Source: Bacteroides mediterraneensis | Lineage (GTDB): Bacteria > Bacteroidota > Bacteroidia > Bacteroidales > Bacteroidaceae | NCBI RefSeq assembly: GCF_025993685.1 | Contig: NZ_DAJPEN010000001.1 | Location: 868,001 to 932,000 of the forward strand | Direction of reading: 5' to 3' | DNA length: 64,000 bases | Shown: piece by piece, positions 45,421 through 55,225 of the stretch | How the letters are laid out: each line of letters begins with the position of its first letter | Position numbering within the stretch: position 1 is the first letter of the stretch | Program-made: the position numbers and the translations under genes | Notes under the pieces: generated by a model | Told to the model about the DNA's origin: nothing | Seen by the model: the letters and a program-made list of their open reading frames with translations, nothing else | Databases searched by the model: none

Positions 45421-46824
45421 ATGGATAAGATCGATTATCAGGAGCGGTATGACGCCCTGGTCAAGACAATCGTCATGGCCGGTGACCTGATGCTCTGTAA
45501 CCTGCTATTCTATTGGGTCTGCAACTATGGAAAACCCATAGGACAATCGTCGGTGCTGCAGTCCCATTTGCTGGTGTCTGCCGTCTATTTCACCTGCACC
45601 ATCAAAGGCGGCATTATCTTGCATAAGAGGAAAGTCCGGAAGTTTCAAATCGTGGGCATCGTCTTACGCAATATGTTTTATTTTTCCATTGTGGCGACCC
45701 TTCTGCTGAAATGCGGCCGTTTTTTCATGCCTGCTCCCATCTATTACCTGGCTTTCCTTTTTGCCATGCTTATGGGAATATCCGGTTTTCGTCTGGAAGT
45801 GCGGTATCTCATTAAACTTTACTGGAAAAGAATACGCCACCGTAACGGCGTAATTTTCGTGGGGAGTACGGAAAACAACGTGACACTTTATCATGAGCTG
45901 GCTGATGACCCGTCCATCGGTTATTGGGTCTGCGGCTATTTCGATGCCGTTCCCAATAGCAACTTTCCCCGGGAATGTCCTTACCTCGGCACACCGCAAG
46001 ATGTGATTCTTTACCTGGAAACACATAAAGAAGCCGTACGCAACCTTTATTGCTGCCTGCCGTCCAGCCGGAAGGATGAGATTCTTCCCCTTATCAAGTA
46101 TTGCGAGAACCACATCGTACGGTTTTACAGCGTACCCAACGTGCGGAACTACCTGTACCACCAGGTACATTTCAGCATGATGGGAAGCGTGCCTTGCCTG
46201 AGCCTGCACGAGGAGCCGCTGAGCTGGATAGAGAACCGTATGTTGAAGAGGACTTTCGACATCGTTTTTTCAATGACTTTCCTATGTACGCTGTTTATCC
46301 CGATATTACTCATTGTGACTGTCGTCACCAAGATAACCATGCCCGGACCGGTGTTTTTCCGGCAAAAGCGGAACGGCATCAACGGAAAAGAGTTCTACTG
46401 CCTGAAGTTCCGAAGCATGAAGGTAAATGCGGACGCTGACCTGATACAAGCCACACGCGATGATCCGCGAAAAACGAAATGGGGAAACTTTATGCGCAAG
46501 ACGAATATAGACGAACTGCCGCAATTCATCAATGTCCTGCTGGGCGACATGAGCATCGTGGGTCCCCGACCTCACATGGTAAAGCATACGGAAGAATATT
46601 CCAAACTCATCGACAAGTACATGGTGCGCCATTTCATCAAGCCCGGCATTACGGGCTGGAGCCAGGTGAACGGATTCCGTGGAGAAACCAAGGAACTGGA
46701 ACAAATGGAAGGGCGTGTCAAGGGTGACATCTGGTACATCGAACACTGGAGCTTCGGATTGGATTTGTATATCATCTTCAAGACGATAGCCAACGCCATT
46801 CACGGAGAAAAGAACGCATATTAA
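45421..46824 (+). CDS. Undecaprenyl-phosphate sugar-1-phosphate transferase (WcaJ-like)
   Basis: This 467-residue polyprenyl glycosylphosphotransferase starts the repeat unit by transferring a sugar phosphate to undecaprenyl phosphate. Four or five N-terminal membrane helices are followed by a CoA-binding-like domain. The catalytic bacterial sugar transferase domain (about 275-467) contains KRTFDIVFS, PGPVFFRQKRNGING, FRSMKVN, KTNIDELPQFINVLLGDMSIVGPRPH and PGITGWSQVNGFRG. It lies 33 bp after the barrel pseudogene and begins a block of four intact genes for initiation and GDP-fucose. Confidence 0.93.
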   Translation: MDKIDYQERYDALVKTIVMAGDLMLCNLLFYWVCNYGKPIGQSSVLQSHLLVSAVYFTCTIKGGIILHKRKVRKFQIVGIVLRNMFYFSIVATLLLKCGRFFMPAPIYYLAFLFAMLMGISGFRLEVRYLIKLYWKRIRHRNGVIFVGSTENNVTLYHELADDPSIGYWVCGYFDAVPNSNFPRECPYLGTPQDVILYLETHKEAVRNLYCCLPSSRKDEILPLIKYCENHIVRFYSVPNVRNYLYHQVHFSMMGSVPCLSLHEEPLSWIENRMLKRTFDIVFSMTFLCTLFIPILLIVTVVTKITMPGPVFFRQKRNGINGKEFYCLKFRSMKVNADADLIQATRDDPRKTKWGNFMRKTNIDELPQFINVLLGDMSIVGPRPHMVKHTEEYSKLIDKYMVRHFIKPGITGWSQVNGFRGETKELEQMEGRVKGDIWYIEHWSFGLDLYIIFKTIANAIHGEKNAY

Positions 46825-46865
46825 CGTAACAACTAAATAAAGAACAAACAATATAATTTGAGGTT

Positions 46866-47957
46866 ATGCTTAAAACTGCATTGATTACAGGTATTACAGG
46901 CCAGGACGGTTCGTTCCTCGCCGAGTTTCTTTTAGGTAAAGGATATGACGTACACGGCACTATCCGCCGTTCGTCCGTAGATTACAGGGAACGCATCGCC
47001 CATTTGGAAGGACACCCCCACTTTCATCTGCACTATGCAGACCTGGGTGACTCGATGAGCATTTTGCAGGTCGTCAAAAAAGTAAAGCCTGACGAAGTGT
47101 ATAATTTGGCAGCACAAAGCCATGTACAGGTATCTTTCGACTCGCCGGAGTTTACGGCGGATGTGGATGCCACAGGTGTGTTACGCATTCTGGAAGCCGT
47201 CCGTCAATGCGACCTGACGGAGACCTGCCGGATTTACCAAGCATCGACGTCGGAACTTTACGGCAAAGTGGAGGAAGTGCCCCAGGATGAGCACACGCCG
47301 TTCCATCCCTACAGCCCGTACGCAGTGGCCAAGCTGTACGGTTATTGGATTGTCAAAGAGTACCGTGAAGCGTATCACATGTTTTGCTGTTCGGGCATCC
47401 TGTTCAACCACGAAAGCGAACGCCGCGGCGAAACATTCGTTACCCGGAAAATTACCCTGGCGGCTGCGCGTATCGCACAAGGCAAACAGGAAAAACTTTT
47501 TTTGGGCAATCTTTCCTCATTAAGAGACTGGGGATACGCCAAGGACTACGTGGAGTGTATGTGGCTAATTCTTCAGCATGACAAGCCGGAGGATTTTGTA
47601 ATTGCCACCGGAGAACAACACTCGGTACGTGAATTTTGCAAGCTCGCTTTCCACTATGTGGGCATAGAACTCCGCTTTGAAGGTGAAGGCGAAAATGAAA
47701 AGGGCATCGACGAGAAAACCGGCAAGGTGCTGGTGGAAGTGTCGCCCGACTTCTACCGCCCGACGGACGTGGTGAACTTATGGGGCAATCCAGCAAAAGC
47801 CCGGAAAGAATTAGGCTGGAATCCGCAGAAGACCAGCTTTGAACAACTGGTCAAACTGATGGTGGACGCGGATATGGCCAAGGTAGCCGTGGAGCGTGCC
47901 GGAGAACGGGTACGGACCAATCTGGCAGAATATTTGGAGAAAGGAATCGTGAAATGA
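46866..47957 (+). CDS. gmd: GDP-mannose 4,6-dehydratase
   Basis: This 363-residue SDR enzyme converts GDP-mannose to GDP-4-keto-6-deoxymannose. It has the cofactor motif TGITGQDGSFLAEFLL, RRSSVDYRERI, the catalytic STSELYGKV and YAVAK (Y152, K156), and NHESERRGETFVTRKIT. Its stop overlaps the next gene by 4 nt. It is the first step of GDP-L-fucose formation. Confidence 0.96.
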   Translation: MLKTALITGITGQDGSFLAEFLLGKGYDVHGTIRRSSVDYRERIAHLEGHPHFHLHYADLGDSMSILQVVKKVKPDEVYNLAAQSHVQVSFDSPEFTADVDATGVLRILEAVRQCDLTETCRIYQASTSELYGKVEEVPQDEHTPFHPYSPYAVAKLYGYWIVKEYREAYHMFCCSGILFNHESERRGETFVTRKITLAAARIAQGKQEKLFLGNLSSLRDWGYAKDYVECMWLILQHDKPEDFVIATGEQHSVREFCKLAFHYVGIELRFEGEGENEKGIDEKTGKVLVEVSPDFYRPTDVVNLWGNPAKARKELGWNPQKTSFEQLVKLMVDADMAKVAVERAGERVRTNLAEYLEKGIVK

Positions 47958-48898
47958 TGGAGAAAAATGCTAAAATTTATGTGGCAGGACACCGGGGCAT
48001 GGTGGGTTCTGCCATCTTACGAGAACTGGAACGTCAGGGGTATGACAATATCCTGACACGTACACACCGGGAACTGGACTTGACGAGACAGGAAGCCGTA
48101 GAACGCTTCTTTGCCGAAGAAAAGCCGGAGTATGTATTCCTCGCTGCCGCTAAAGTAGGAGGCATTGTAGCTAACCAGTCAGCATTGGCGGATTTCATGT
48201 ATGAGAACATGGTATTGGAAATGAACGTCATCCATTCAGCTTGGCAGAACGGATGTAAAAAGCTGGAATTTCTCGGCTCGTCGTGCATCTATCCACGCAT
48301 GGCACCGCAACCGATGAAAGAAAGCTGTCTGCTGACCGGGGAACTGGAAAAGACCAACGAGGCATACGCCCTTGCCAAAATTTCCGGTCTGAAATACTGC
48401 GAGTTCCTGAACCGACAATACGGAACTGACTACATCAGTGTGATGCCTACTAACCTCTATGGTCCGAATGACAATTATCATCCAGAACACAGTCACGTGT
48501 TACCTGCGCTTATCCGCCGTTTCCATGAGGCAAAGGAGCAGGGATTGCCCTACGTCACCTGCTGGGGTGACGGCAGCCCGTTGCGCGAGTTCCTGTATGT
48601 GGATGACCTTGCCAACCTTTGCGTGTTCCTGATGAATAACTACAGCGGTAACGAGACTGTAAATGCCGGCACAGGCAAGGAACTGACCATTAAACAGCTT
48701 ACGGAATTGGTCGCCAAGATTATCGGTTACGAAGGTGAAATACGCTGGGACACGACCCGCCCGAACGGCACGCCGCGCAAATTGCTGGACGTATCGAAAG
48801 CTACGGCGTTGGGATGGACGTATAAAACAGAACTAGAAGACGGAATCCGCTTAGCATACGAAGATTTTTTGAATAACTCGATGCGGGCAGAACGATAA
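47954..48898 (+). CDS. fcl: GDP-L-fucose synthase
   Basis: This 314-residue SDR epimerase/reductase makes GDP-L-fucose from the Gmd product. It has VAGHRGMVGSAILREL, AAAKVGGIVANQ, the GSSCIYPR block, YALAK (Y138, K142) and MPTNLYGPNDNYHPEHSHV. It is translationally coupled to gmd. Confidence 0.96.
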   Translation: MMEKNAKIYVAGHRGMVGSAILRELERQGYDNILTRTHRELDLTRQEAVERFFAEEKPEYVFLAAAKVGGIVANQSALADFMYENMVLEMNVIHSAWQNGCKKLEFLGSSCIYPRMAPQPMKESCLLTGELEKTNEAYALAKISGLKYCEFLNRQYGTDYISVMPTNLYGPNDNYHPEHSHVLPALIRRFHEAKEQGLPYVTCWGDGSPLREFLYVDDLANLCVFLMNNYSGNETVNAGTGKELTIKQLTELVAKIIGYEGEIRWDTTRPNGTPRKLLDVSKATALGWTYKTELEDGIRLAYEDFLNNSMRAER

Positions 48899-48920
48899 TC
48901 AAATCAAAAGAAATTGAAAT

Positions 48921-50309
48921 ATGCAGCTAATCTTATTATCAGGCGGTTCAGGGAAACGACTTTGGCCGCTTTCCAATGAATCGTATTCCAAACAGTTTTT
49001 ACGGATTCTTCCGGCTCCAGACGGCACAAGGGAATCCATGATACAACGTGTCGTAAGGCAGCTCCGTGAAACAGGGCTGGACGCAAACGTCACCATCGCG
49101 ACGGGCGAGAGCCAACGGGATCCGATTTGCAGCCAGTTGAGCAATGCCGTCCACATCGTCACCGAACCCGAAAGGCGTGACACCTTCCCTGCCATCGCTT
49201 TGTCCTGCCTGTATTTAGAGAAGGAACATCTGTGTGGAAGGGATGAAATCATCGTGGTCATGCCAAGCGATCCTTTTACGGACAACGGCTATTTCCAGAC
49301 CATAGGGCAAATGGCAGAGGCGGTCAGGCAAGGTAAGGGAGACCTGGTGCTGATGGGCATCCGTCCGTTATATCCCTCCACCAAATACGGTTATATCGTT
49401 CCTGAGGATGCGGACAATGCTTCGGTCAAGCCCGTACTTCGGTTTACAGAAAAGCCGGATGAAGAGAAAGCCCGTGAACTGATGGATGCCGGAGCTTTAT
49501 GGAACGGTGGCGTGTTCGCATTCCGGTTGGGATATATGCTGGACATCATCCAAGGATATATCCAGGCTGGAAGTTTTGCCGAAGCCCGTTCCCGTTATGC
49601 GGAACTGCCCAAAATCAGTTTTGACTATGAAGTGGCAGAAAAAGCCCGTTCTGTTTCCGTTGTCCCGTTTGATGGACTGTGGAAAGACCTGGGCACCTGG
49701 GATGCCTTGTCGGAAGTTCTGGGAGGGCGAGTAGTCGGAAAAGGCTTATTGGATGAGACATCCCAGAATACCCATATTGTCAATCAACTGGATATTCCCT
49801 GCATCTGCGTAGGGGCGGAAAACCTGATAATCGCGGCAAGTCCTGACGGCATACTGGTGGCGGACAAGGACAGTTGTGAACGTTTGAAGTCTTATGTGGA
49901 AAAGCTGGATGGCAGGCCTATGTATGAAGAACGCCGTTGGGGAACTTATAAAGTGGTTGACCGCTTCGCTTCGCCCGACGGCAATCAAGCCCTGACGAAA
50001 CATCTGTATATCAAGTCCGGCAAAAGCATCAGCTACCAAAAGCATCTGCACCGCGATGAAGTTTGGACTTTTGTGGAAGGGACCGGAACACTCGTCATTG
50101 ACGGTGAGGTGAAACAGGCAAAAGCCGGGAATGTGGTCTATATACAAAAAGAGCAGAAACATTTTGTGGAAGCCCTTACCGACTTGCATATCATAGAAGT
50201 CCAATTGGGCGACCGGGTGGATGAAAATGATATAGAAAGATATGACAAGCGAGAGTTTGAATCTCCGACCGGTCAGGAAACAGATTCACAGAAGAATACA
50301 AGACCTTGA
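48921..50309 (+). CDS. manC: Mannose-1-phosphate guanylyltransferase
   Basis: This 462-residue protein has the pyrophosphorylase signature LSGGSGKRLWPLS at the N-terminus, FTEKPDEEKA, and a C-terminal cupin-like domain of mannose-6-phosphate isomerase type II (ERRWGTYKVVDRF, HLHRDEVWTFVEGTG). It supplies GDP-mannose for gmd. The last about 20 residues (after DENDIERYD) do not look like a usual ManC end. They overlap another reading frame, so the 3' end may be a recombination junction. Confidence 0.93.
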   Translation: MQLILLSGGSGKRLWPLSNESYSKQFLRILPAPDGTRESMIQRVVRQLRETGLDANVTIATGESQRDPICSQLSNAVHIVTEPERRDTFPAIALSCLYLEKEHLCGRDEIIVVMPSDPFTDNGYFQTIGQMAEAVRQGKGDLVLMGIRPLYPSTKYGYIVPEDADNASVKPVLRFTEKPDEEKARELMDAGALWNGGVFAFRLGYMLDIIQGYIQAGSFAEARSRYAELPKISFDYEVAEKARSVSVVPFDGLWKDLGTWDALSEVLGGRVVGKGLLDETSQNTHIVNQLDIPCICVGAENLIIAASPDGILVADKDSCERLKSYVEKLDGRPMYEERRWGTYKVVDRFASPDGNQALTKHLYIKSGKSISYQKHLHRDEVWTFVEGTGTLVIDGEVKQAKAGNVVYIQKEQKHFVEALTDLHIIEVQLGDRVDENDIERYDKREFESPTGQETDSQKNTRP

Positions 50310-51408
50310 TTACGGCAATGTAACACCGCCTACCGTAGAGGTATCCCATAGCATCAGCAACCGTGTTACAGGTATGGACGGAAACGGCTTGTCCGCAACA
50401 GTAAGCATGAACGGTACCACCACTCAAATCGGCACGGACGGAACATTCGTGTTCGAGGATGTGGCTGCCGGAAGTTATACCCTGACAGCGGAAGCTGCGG
50501 GCAAGCAGTCTAAAGAGACAACAGTGACCGTAGCCGCAAGCGGCCAAGGCAGCAATGTGGTATGGAACGTCGCATTGCCTAATGCCGGAACGACCGTTAC
50601 CATCAGCGCAAACGGTGACACAGAAGAAAGTGTCACTTCGGGAACGATTGAAGGTAATGAAGACGGAGCCATAACGGTGGATGTCACCGTACTGGAAGCT
50701 GCCAACCATCCTGAAGGAAGCTCTATCGTAATTACTCCGATTTACAATATGGATGAAGCTGAAGAACATACTCGAGCCACTACACGTGCCTCTGAAAGCG
50801 TCATGCTCATCGGAACCAATGTGCAATGTACTGATGCTAGTGCAACTTTGTCAGAACCTTTGGCACTTACTTATGACGTGGATCCTGAAGTAGCAGAGAA
50901 CATCAGGGCACAGAAATATGTAAACGGACAGTGGGTTGATGCGGAATTTACGGTAGATGGAGGTAAAGTGACTGTATTTGCGGATCAATTTACTTCTTAT
51001 ACCTTACTTTTCAGCGCCGAAGTGACTTCTTCAAGCAGTTCCGTAGCACTGGCCTTTGAATAGGACTTGTGGGACAACTTGTATGGTTCTGGAGAATTGA
51101 CAGTGGGGTCAGCTGCGTTCACTTATCATATAGGAACGGAAATAACCTCATCCGGTACAGGTAAGGTAGCAGCCTACTTGATAGAGATATTGGCCCGCAT
51201 AGCCGGTGCTTCTGTCTCTACAGCAACCGGAAGTTATCCGATAAACGTAACATTGCCTATCGGTACCGCTTTGCATGTGACCGGTGAGCAGCAAGTAACG
51301 ACCTTGACTGTTTCCGCATTGAACCGTTCTGTATCTGGACGCCAATATGGAGATGTAGCTGTGGTAACGTCTTCCTATAATCGTGAACATACAGGAGGTA
51401 GTAATTAA
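50242..51408 (+). pseudogene. Truncated Bacteroidales surface/lipoprotein-like gene with internal stop
   Basis: The frame from 50242 (visible protein from about DYGNVTPPTVEVSHSI) runs to TAG at 51061-51063 and continues in frame without interruption (WDNLYGSGELTVGSAAF) to 51408. The two parts therefore look like one gene broken by an amber codon. A CarboxypepD-like segment (GTDGTFVFEDVAAGSYTLTA) and Thr/Ser-rich strands are visible. The signal peptide and lipobox are missing and the start lies within the manC 3' end. It vaguely resembles DUF3869-type lipoproteins, with low certainty. Confidence 0.65.
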
Positions 51409-51469
51409 ACGAATATAGAAAGTTTAAATGTAAGCCTCTGGTTAAGTACGTATTTCAAAATAGAGAAAA

Positions 51470-51521
51470 TTAGTCCCGACTCAGTACGATTCATTCAGAT
51501 TCGTCTCTGAGTCGGGACTAA
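51470..51521. repeat. 15-bp perfect inverted repeat between the capsule locus and the toxin gene
   Basis: ttagtcccgactcag (51470-51484) and ctgagtcgggactaa (51507-51521) are exact complements with a 22-nt spacer. It lies between convergent genes. The arms lack a T tract, so it may be either a bidirectional terminator or the remains of a mobile-element end. Confidence 0.65.
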
Positions 51522-51548
51522 TAGCATCAAAATTACATTTATTTTGAA

Positions 51549-52208
51549 CTATTGGAAGTATTCCTCTGCATCCATTTTCAGATCCATACTGATAAGTTCC
51601 CATGCGTATCCTCTAAAGCAATCTATCCCTTCCGGACATTCTTTGATGTTGGATATTTTTTTGAATCCGGCTTCAACCTCTTTTTCTGTAAAACTCCATT
51701 CATCACGTGTGGTGGCCCACTCAATCATTTCTTTCAGACTGAATGTGTTGGAAAGTTTATAGATGTCCCAAAAGTCCTTTTGCCTGGGTTCGTCTTGAGT
51801 AATCGCTTTTATTTTCATTGCGGCGATTTCTCTTATGTCTGCAAGTCTGATTCCATCTATGCTTTTGATGGGAAAAATAAAGTTTTCCGTATAGAAGAAG
51901 TCTACTTTTATGCAAGCAGTTGGGGATTCTCCAATGCGGACGGAGTATCCCAAGGCTGGTTGGTCCAAGGTGTCTAGATTTTCCGTATAAGGAAAATTCT
52001 CTTTCAAGAAAACTTTCATTGCTGCTGTATTCATGCTTCCATAATCCATGTCTGTAAACAAATCTATGTCTATGGAGCGTCTGTGCCCTAGTTGGAGACT
52101 AAGACATGTTCCGCCCACTAAACTAAAATCTTTGAAAATATCTGATTCTGATATTTTCTTCAGACAGTTAACTAAAAGTGGGGATACAGTTTCATAATGC
52201 AGTTTCAT
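51549..52208 (-). CDS. AbiEii-type nucleotidyltransferase toxin
   Basis: This 219-residue protein has the MNT-fold signature of AbiEii/AbiGii toxins, VGGTCLSLQLGHRRSIDIDLF, with the metal-binding Asp pair in DID. It is followed by VDFFYTENFIFP and a KIKAITQDEPRQKDFWDIYKL segment. Such toxins inactivate tRNA or other targets by adding nucleotides and can confer phage defence by abortive infection. Its start overlaps the upstream antitoxin gene by 4 nt. It lies opposite to the capsule operon. Confidence 0.85.
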   Translation of the reverse strand: MKLHYETVSPLLVNCLKKISESDIFKDFSLVGGTCLSLQLGHRRSIDIDLFTDMDYGSMNTAAMKVFLKENFPYTENLDTLDQPALGYSVRIGESPTACIKVDFFYTENFIFPIKSIDGIRLADIREIAAMKIKAITQDEPRQKDFWDIYKLSNTFSLKEMIEWATTRDEWSFTEKEVEAGFKKISNIKECPEGIDCFRGYAWELISMDLKMDAEEYFQ

Positions 52209-52720
52209 TGCACAAATTCTTTAAAGTTCCTTTCCCTCGTTTCCTTTTTCCATTCACTGTTTATGGTGGGTAATATCGCTTTTAATGTATCCTTTCCATA
52301 AAATCTGATGGCTTCCTCAATTTCCTGCTGGTTGCCATATTCAAATATGCGTTGAATGACCCATTCTTTGTTTTTTATCCAGTTGATTTTTTCTATTCTT
52401 GTATCCCAGAATAAAGCTGTGCTGAATTTTGATAAGTCCGGATGCTGGGACCGTTCTTTTTCTGTAATATAGGCATAGACTTGATAATTGGCTTGTATGA
52501 TGTAAAAATAGCCTTCAATGCCTATTCCTAATGCTTTTTCTATGTTTAGAGACTGCTCGATAGTGAAATCTCGCTTTCCTTTAATTAATTCATTGATTCT
52601 TTGTGGATATATACCAGTCTCGGTGGATAGTTTCTTTTGAGTGATTTTTGCTTTCCTCAAAATATGCTCCAGCACTTTTCCTGCCGGTGTCATTTTGGCT
52701 GTGATATATTCTTCATACAT
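52205..52720 (-). CDS. XRE-type HTH antitoxin partner of the AbiEii-like toxin
   Basis: This 171-residue protein has an N-terminal helix-turn-helix (KITQKKLSTETGIYPQRINELIKGKR) similar to HigA/XRE regulators, followed by an alpha-helical C-terminal domain. I chose the ATG at 52720, which has a purine-rich site (AAGGAAAC) upstream, rather than a TTG at 52747. The gene order and 4-nt overlap with the toxin support an antitoxin/autoregulator role. Classical AbiEi antitoxins have a different winged-HTH layout, so this is a variant pairing. Confidence 0.75.
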   Translation of the reverse strand: MYEEYITAKMTPAGKVLEHILRKAKITQKKLSTETGIYPQRINELIKGKRDFTIEQSLNIEKALGIGIEGYFYIIQANYQVYAYITEKERSQHPDLSKFSTALFWDTRIEKINWIKNKEWVIQRIFEYGNQQEIEEAIRFYGKDTLKAILPTINSEWKKETRERNFKEFVQ

Positions 52721-53262
52721 ACTGGTTTCCTTTATGTTCTGATACAAAAATACATCAATTAAGAATAATAACCAAATTTGGTGATTGAATTTGTGGATGC
52801 TTTCCTTATTTATCAGTTATAGCATAGTAATGTTCAAAGGTGATAGTATTCGCAATATTCCGTTTTTGAAGGTTTTAGTGTGCAATGGGTTGACGGGAAT
52901 GAGGATGAAAAGAAAGTGATTCGCAGTGTAAAACCCAGATTGAATGTGGCGGAATTTCAGTTTGATAAAAATCATAAATTAGAGAAAGTACCTGCCTTAC
53001 TGGCAAATGGGGTGACTCTATATCCATCGTACTGTTTTGTTATGATAACTTAGCTAAAAAAGAATATAATCTGTATATTTTCCCTTTTTTATCATTGTTC
53101 AATACCATTTATCAATATATTTGTGGGCATCTTCCTGTGTGACAAACAATGATGCGAGTTGCAAGTTTAATATATACAGGTTGAAACAGCTATGTCTTTT
53201 GACAAATGGCTGTTGTAAAATGAGACTTTAACATCTAATCCACTTAGTTGCATGATATAACA
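52721..53262. other. 542-bp AT-rich gap with an orphan coding fragment
   Basis: The divergent promoters of the antitoxin and the TPR regulator must lie here. Within it, 52847-53053 on the plus strand is open for 68 codons (VQWVDGNEDEKKVIRSVKP..., then FQFDKNHKLEKVPALLANGV) without a start or recognisable family. It is probably the C-terminal end of a deleted gene. Confidence 0.4.
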
Positions 53263-54921
53263 ATGCAAAATAATATGAATATGAAACTGAATCACTATAT
53301 GGGTGTAATAGCATGTATTTCATTGTTATTACTTGGTTCTTGTAATTCTGAATATTCGGAGAGTAGAAATTTTGATGATATAATTTTTCAGATAGAAAAT
53401 GATCCACAATCCTATTTGTTAAGGTTAGATACGATAAACATGAATTGCGTAAAGAATAAAAGAGATGCGGTTCATTTTATATTAGCTGCAATCACACTCA
53501 GTTATACGGATAATAATTATTATCCACCAAAGAGTGTGTTGGAAAGGTGCATTCAGATTTTTAAGAAAGAAAAAATGATTCAGCCATACCTTGAAACTTT
53601 ATATCTTCTTGCGGAAACCTATAAAAAAGAAAATGATATAACAAAAGAAGTCCATACCATAGAAACCGCAATAAATATTGCTAGACAAGAATATGACCAA
53701 GAATGGCTTTTCTATCTTTACAGCTATCTCGGTGAAATGTATATCAGGCAATTTAATACCTTGAATTTTATTAAATACCAGACTCTTGCCAATCAATGCA
53801 TAAAGGATGTAAATTTTCAAGATATGAGTATATCAACTCAAATACAAGTTGCCAAAAGCTTTCTATATTTAGATCGATATAAAGTCTCATATGAAAAATT
53901 GAATGAAATAGAAAAACATCTTGGTAAGAAGAATATATTTTTAAGTGAAATAAAACGTTTGCAGGGAATTGCCTTATACAAAATGCAACATTGGGATGCT
54001 TGCATAGAAAAGCTGAAAGAAGCTGTAGTTGAGGAAACATCCATTGAACATAAATTCACATGTTTCGCAATTTTGACATATTGTTATTATCGTAAAAAGG
54101 ACTTGTTAAATGCAGAAAAATATAAGTTTCTGGCGATAGAGAATAGTATAAATGGAGGAAATGCCTTTGCGGAAATAGAATTTTATACGTTGTGTGCAGA
54201 GTTTGCTCGGTTAAATCATGATGCAGGCGAACAAATAAAATGCCTTAACAAGCTAAAGGAGAAATATGAAATGGCATTTGATTGCCTGAATGGAGAATCA
54301 TTGGATAAGGCGATACAGGCCTATACGAATATTTGTGAGAAACAAACTATTCATAGACAGATAGCCATTTATAAATACATTCTGGTAGGACTTCTTGTAG
54401 TATTATGCGTATCTTTGGTGATATATATACAGCTCCGGAAAAAGCAAGTTTATAAGATTCTCGCTTTGCAACAGCAGATTAATTCTTTGGATAACCTTAG
54501 AAATGTAAAAAATGAAGTCAAAGAGTTTATTTTGCGTGATTTTGAGATAGCAAAGAAGATAGCAATTTTGCGCTCAACACAGCAAGTGCAGAGTGCAAGA
54601 TTTCTTAAAGATTTGGAAAAGTATCATATAATAGATGAGAATTATTTGCTAGGTACACAGTGGGAACAGTTTTATAATCATATAGATCTATCTTTTGATG
54701 GGTTCTATTCAAAACTTATTCAGAAATATCCTATGCTGAATGACAAAGAAGTCCAGTTGTGTTGCATGCTTGTTTCTGGATTCAAGACAGAAGAGATTGC
54801 TGCCATTTGGATGAATAGTGTCTTTTCAGTACATAAGTACAAAACTAATATTAGAAAAAAAATTGGTATTCCTGAAGGTGGAGATATTGTCTTGTTTTTA
54901 GTTGAAAAACTAGACTTATAA
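53263..54921 (+). CDS. Membrane TPR sensor with cytoplasmic HTH output
   Basis: This protein has about 552 residues. It has a lipobox-like signal (LLLLGSC, C27), then about ten TPR-like helical pairs (residues 50-350), one transmembrane helix (about 371-392), a coiled-coil linker and a C-terminal LuxR-like HTH (LNDKEVQLCCMLVSGFKTEEIAAIW). Similar TPR/HTH regulators are common in Bacteroidales and act as one-component sensors. The start is ambiguous among ATGs at 53263, 53275 and 53281. It precedes the TonB-like/TPR secreted proteins and is the best candidate to regulate them. Confidence 0.75.
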   Translation: MQNNMNMKLNHYMGVIACISLLLLGSCNSEYSESRNFDDIIFQIENDPQSYLLRLDTINMNCVKNKRDAVHFILAAITLSYTDNNYYPPKSVLERCIQIFKKEKMIQPYLETLYLLAETYKKENDITKEVHTIETAINIARQEYDQEWLFYLYSYLGEMYIRQFNTLNFIKYQTLANQCIKDVNFQDMSISTQIQVAKSFLYLDRYKVSYEKLNEIEKHLGKKNIFLSEIKRLQGIALYKMQHWDACIEKLKEAVVEETSIEHKFTCFAILTYCYYRKKDLLNAEKYKFLAIENSINGGNAFAEIEFYTLCAEFARLNHDAGEQIKCLNKLKEKYEMAFDCLNGESLDKAIQAYTNICEKQTIHRQIAIYKYILVGLLVVLCVSLVIYIQLRKKQVYKILALQQQINSLDNLRNVKNEVKEFILRDFEIAKKIAILRSTQQVQSARFLKDLEKYHIIDENYLLGTQWEQFYNHIDLSFDGFYSKLIQKYPMLNDKEVQLCCMLVSGFKTEEIAAIWMNSVFSVHKYKTNIRKKIGIPEGGDIVLFLVEKLDL

Positions 54922-55225
54922 TTGCTTTGTCTTATATTACAAGCATTTATACTGTATAGTATCTGATAATCAGATATATACAAATCTATATTACAAGCTT
55001 ATTTCTATGGATTACCAATGGTTTAATGGATAGTTTGCCTTAATTTCGCATCAAACAAGTATCTGTAGTCTGATGGTATTATTGCCCTGGATTTTATGAA
55101 ATAGATACAAGGAGACTATAAAATATCTGGCAGTACTACAACAGTAAAAAAATAATGATTTCTTAAGCAAATATGGAAACAATGGTATGGTATTGAATAT
55201 ATGTTAACATTTAGAATTGTATATT
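54922..55225. other. 304-bp AT-rich intergenic region
   Basis: It contains a dyad tatctga-taa-tcagata... pattern (about 54959-54975) just after the regulator gene and several -7-like motifs with mismatches. No gene is recognised. The promoter of the following secreted protein is probably here. Confidence 0.4.

Noticed and set aside
51067..51408. Separate small gene starting at TTG 51067
   Set aside because: It is in frame with and only one codon after the TAG that ends the preceding reading frame, and continues the same beta-strand-rich pattern, so it is better explained as the second half of one broken gene.
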